A stretch of DNA of 64,000 bases from an uncultured Alphaproteobacteria bacterium. GTDB lineage: Bacteria; Pseudomonadota; Alphaproteobacteria; HIMB59; GCA-002718135. This document shows positions 62,076 through 64,000 of the stretch, piece by piece. The DNA is taken from positions 1-64,000 of the forward strand of contig CACNSY010000004.1 of assembly GCA_902623255.1 (NCBI GenBank), in the 5' to 3' direction. The notes beneath the pieces are model-generated. The model had not been told where the DNA came from. It was given only the letters and a program-made list of their open reading frames with translations, and did not search any database. Positions within the stretch are counted from its first letter, which is position 1, and every line of letters begins with the position of its first letter. Made by a program: the position numbers and the translations under genes.

Positions 62076-63181
62076 ATTTCTTCTTCAGTTAATATTGCAG
62101 GTTGATTAGGATTGGTTGATAGTTGATAAGATTTACTTTGCTCAGCTGATTTTATAATTCCATCCATAATCTCGAGTACATGAAGAGATAATTCAAGAGA
62201 ACATCTAGCTTTTCGATTACTAGAAATTGAATCGATCATTTCTGAAAGACCTATTCCTCTATAATTTGCTTTCTTGTTACCCTCTCCATCACTTTTGTTA
62301 GGGATGCCTAACAACATATTATCATTATTGATAGTTTCCCAATCACTATCTTTTTGGGAAATTAATAAATCACCACTAAAAAAATTTGGATCAGGGACAA
62401 TCATTGAGCCATCAAGTCCATAAAGTTCAATTGTTGAATGATTGTTTTTCCAAACATCCCAAGTACAAAAAAACTGAACTTTTGCATTGTTTTGAAACTC
62501 TAAAGAACCCATCAGAGTTGTTGGGGTTTCAACTTTAATTTTATCTCCATATCTAGGTTGACTAGTGATTGTTCTCTCATTTGAAGCAGTTCCACTGATT
62601 GCATTTATTTGTTTAACTGGTCCAATTAAATTAACTAATTGAGTAATGTAATAAACACCAACATCAAAAACTGGTCCAGCGCCAGGTTTAAAGAAAAAAT
62701 CTGGATTAGGATGCCAATGCTCCATTCCGTGAGACATCAAATTAAATGTACCAAGAACAATTTTACCTATTTTATTGTCTTCAATTAATTTTCTAGCTTT
62801 TTGTCCTGCCGCTCCTAAAAATGTATCTGGAGCGCAACCAATATACAAAGCTTTATCATTAGCTAATTTTTGTATTTCTAAACCTTCTTGAAAATTCATT
62901 GCTAATGGCTTTTCACTAAAACAGTGCTTTCCATTTTGTAGTGATTTTGTAATTATTTCTTTATGCGCTGCAGGAATTGTTAGATTAATAATTAAATCAA
63001 TTTCATTATTTTCTAAAATTTCATCAACTGATAACGCTTTAACATTATATTTAGATGCAGCAATAGATGCAGCTTCATTATTTATATCGGCACAAGCAAC
63101 TATTTTAAAATTATTAAATATTTTTTGACACTCGAAATAAGTTTCAGAAATATTTCCACAACCAACAATTCCAATATTCAT
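62057..63181 (-). CDS. Gfo/Idh/MocA-family sugar oxidoreductase
   Basis: A 374-residue NAD(P)-dependent dehydrogenase of sugars or inositols. N-terminal Rossmann motif GIVGCGNISETYFE, then FSEKPLAMNFQEGLEI near 93 with the catalytic Lys of the EKP motif, and GPVFDVGVYYITQLVNLIGP near 170 with the conserved Asp and Tyr-Tyr region. The substrate cannot be named. It is coupled by a one-base overlap to the isomerase gene upstream, forming a sugar-modification pair. Confidence 0.9.
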   Translation of the reverse strand: MNIGIVGCGNISETYFECQKIFNNFKIVACADINNEAASIAASKYNVKALSVDEILENNEIDLIINLTIPAAHKEIITKSLQNGKHCFSEKPLAMNFQEGLEIQKLANDKALYIGCAPDTFLGAAGQKARKLIEDNKIGKIVLGTFNLMSHGMEHWHPNPDFFFKPGAGPVFDVGVYYITQLVNLIGPVKQINAISGTASNERTITSQPRYGDKIKVETPTTLMGSLEFQNNAKVQFFCTWDVWKNNHSTIELYGLDGSMIVPDPNFFSGDLLISQKDSDWETINNDNMLLGIPNKSDGEGNKKANYRGIGLSEMIDSISSNRKARCSLELSLHVLEIMDGIIKSAEQSKSYQLSTNPNQPAILTEEEIKKLKI

Positions 63182-63954
63182 TAAATTGTTTCTAAATATT
63201 CTAAAGATTTGGTTGTATATTCTTTATAATCTTTTGGATCATCGTGTTCTAGTACAAAAACTTCACATGGTGTTTTTTTAACTTCTGCAAGAAGCTTTGG
63301 CCAATCTATGAAACCTTCTCCTACAGCAGATTGTTCACTATGGTCTAAAAGATTTTTTGTTTCATCAAAAAAATCTTTCAAGTGACAGCCAATAATTTTA
63401 TTTTTATATTTTTCTATCCAATCAAGTGGATCTGCTTTTCCAGCAACTGCCCATCCAAGATCAAGTTCCATTTTTAGATTTTCATTGTGATCCATCATAC
63501 ATTCTATTGGAAGCTTACCACTAGGAAGAGGTCTAAATTCAAATGAATGATTATGATAACCAAGAGTTAGACCATTATCTTCATACGTTTGTACATATGA
63601 TGAGAGATCTTTACCAAAGTTATTCCAAGTGTTTTCATCAAGATCAAAATTTGAAGCAAAATCTTTACTAAATTTTTCAGGCACAGAAGGTACTATCGCA
63701 TGCTTAATATTTAGATATTTCATCCTACTAATTGTTTCTTCTGTATTTGTAATTGCTTGAAAACTTATGTGAGAAGATTTTATAGAAATACTATTTTCTT
63801 CCATCATTGATTTAAAATTATCTAAATCAATTTTATCTAAATCAAATAATTCAATATTTTTAATTCCAGACTCAGATAGGAATTTAAATATTGGCTCGTA
63901 AGGTTGAAATTTTCTTGTTGTGTACAACTGCATTGTTACTTGATTTCTGTTCAT
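63181..63954 (-). CDS. Sugar phosphate isomerase/epimerase family TIM-barrel protein
   Basis: A 257-residue protein of the xylose-isomerase-like TIM-barrel (AP_endonuc_2) family. Metal-binding residues are visible in LTLGYHNHSFEF near residue 123, MELDLGWAVAGKADPLDW near 150, IIGCHLKDF near 180 and VFVLEHDDP near 235. Members isomerise or epimerise sugars, inososes or keto-sugars. It overlaps the stop of the gene before it (TAATG) and the start of the Gfo/Idh gene, a pairing often seen in inositol or sugar-acid breakdown operons. Confidence 0.88.
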   Translation of the reverse strand: MNRNQVTMQLYTTRKFQPYEPIFKFLSESGIKNIELFDLDKIDLDNFKSMMEENSISIKSSHISFQAITNTEETISRMKYLNIKHAIVPSVPEKFSKDFASNFDLDENTWNNFGKDLSSYVQTYEDNGLTLGYHNHSFEFRPLPSGKLPIECMMDHNENLKMELDLGWAVAGKADPLDWIEKYKNKIIGCHLKDFFDETKNLLDHSEQSAVGEGFIDWPKLLAEVKKTPCEVFVLEHDDPKDYKEYTTKSLEYLETI

Positions 63955-64000
63955 TAAATTCTCTCCTCAGTTTTACTATCAAATATTGAAGATTTATTTA
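63954..64000 (-). CDS. C-terminal tail of an upstream gene, possibly a sugar ABC transporter ATPase
   Basis: The last 14 codons of a minus-strand gene entering from the right edge: NKSSIFDSKTEERI then TAA at 63956-63954, sharing bases with the next ATG. The FD-x-x-T-x-E-R ending resembles the C-terminus of MalK/UgpC-type sugar transporter ATPases, which would fit a sugar operon. The stretch is too short for a firm call; the open frame and tight overlap support only that it is coding. Confidence 0.4.
   Translation of the reverse strand, partial: NKSSIFDSKTEERI

Overview
The window is a gene-dense, AT-rich stretch of a bacterial chromosome, with almost no intergenic space and many genes overlapping by 1 to 14 bases. 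The circularly permuted two-piece tmRNA gene, an alpha-type SspB with its C-terminal ClpX-docking tail, a FtsZ with a very long acidic linker and the short-SD style of the genes all point to an alphaproteobacterium. Small genome features and low GC suggest a streamlined marine type (SAR11-like or HIMB59/AEGEAN-169-like); that placement is inference from gene content, not a tree. MurE carries the DNPR motif of meso-diaminopimelate-adding enzymes, so the wall is DAP-type. I see no mobile element, prophage, CRISPR array or tRNA gene.

Layout. 1-8750, all minus strand: an operon-like run gpsA, deoC, a two-domain ALDH16-type aldehyde dehydrogenase, a FucU/RbsD mutarotase, ribokinase, a small membrane protein, exonuclease I, uppP and a DapA-family enzyme cut by the window edge. 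It reads as a deoxyribose/ribose salvage set with unrelated passengers. 8901-10082, plus: a highly expressed-looking branched-chain amino acid type binding protein with its own promoter and terminator. 10131-28685, minus: in transcription order hflK, hflC, DUF2065, degP-like, miaA, ilvB, ilvH, ilvC, leuA, mreB, mreC, mreD, mrdA, rodA, livG, livF, livH, livM. Stress protease control, branched-chain amino acid synthesis, rod-shape machinery and the ABC transporter are packed head to tail, with rodA overlapping livG.

28772-35724, mixed strands: mrp, thyA-folA, permuted tmRNA, a HEAT-like hypothetical gene, a rhodanese, cytochrome b561, sspB, gpmA and fumC. 35725-54317, minus: a complete canonical division and cell-wall cluster mraZ-rsmH-ftsL-ftsI-murE-murF-mraY-murD-ftsW-murG-murC-murB-ddl-ftsQ-ftsA-ftsZ-lpxC, with a clear four-repeat MraZ operator in front of mraZ. 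54402-54741, minus: RNase P RNA. 54759-64000: ampD-like amidase, bamD-ligA, uvrD, mlaA-mlaC, and a sugar oxidoreductase/isomerase pair following the tail of another gene.

Most of the window is conserved core genome. I did not find a convincing undescribed system. The most checkable new points are the MraZ operator, the tmRNA tag with its four-base intervening segment, the repeats shared between the tmRNA end and the DNA around the HEAT-like gene, the terminator directly in front of lpxC, and the rodA-livG fusion of two operons.
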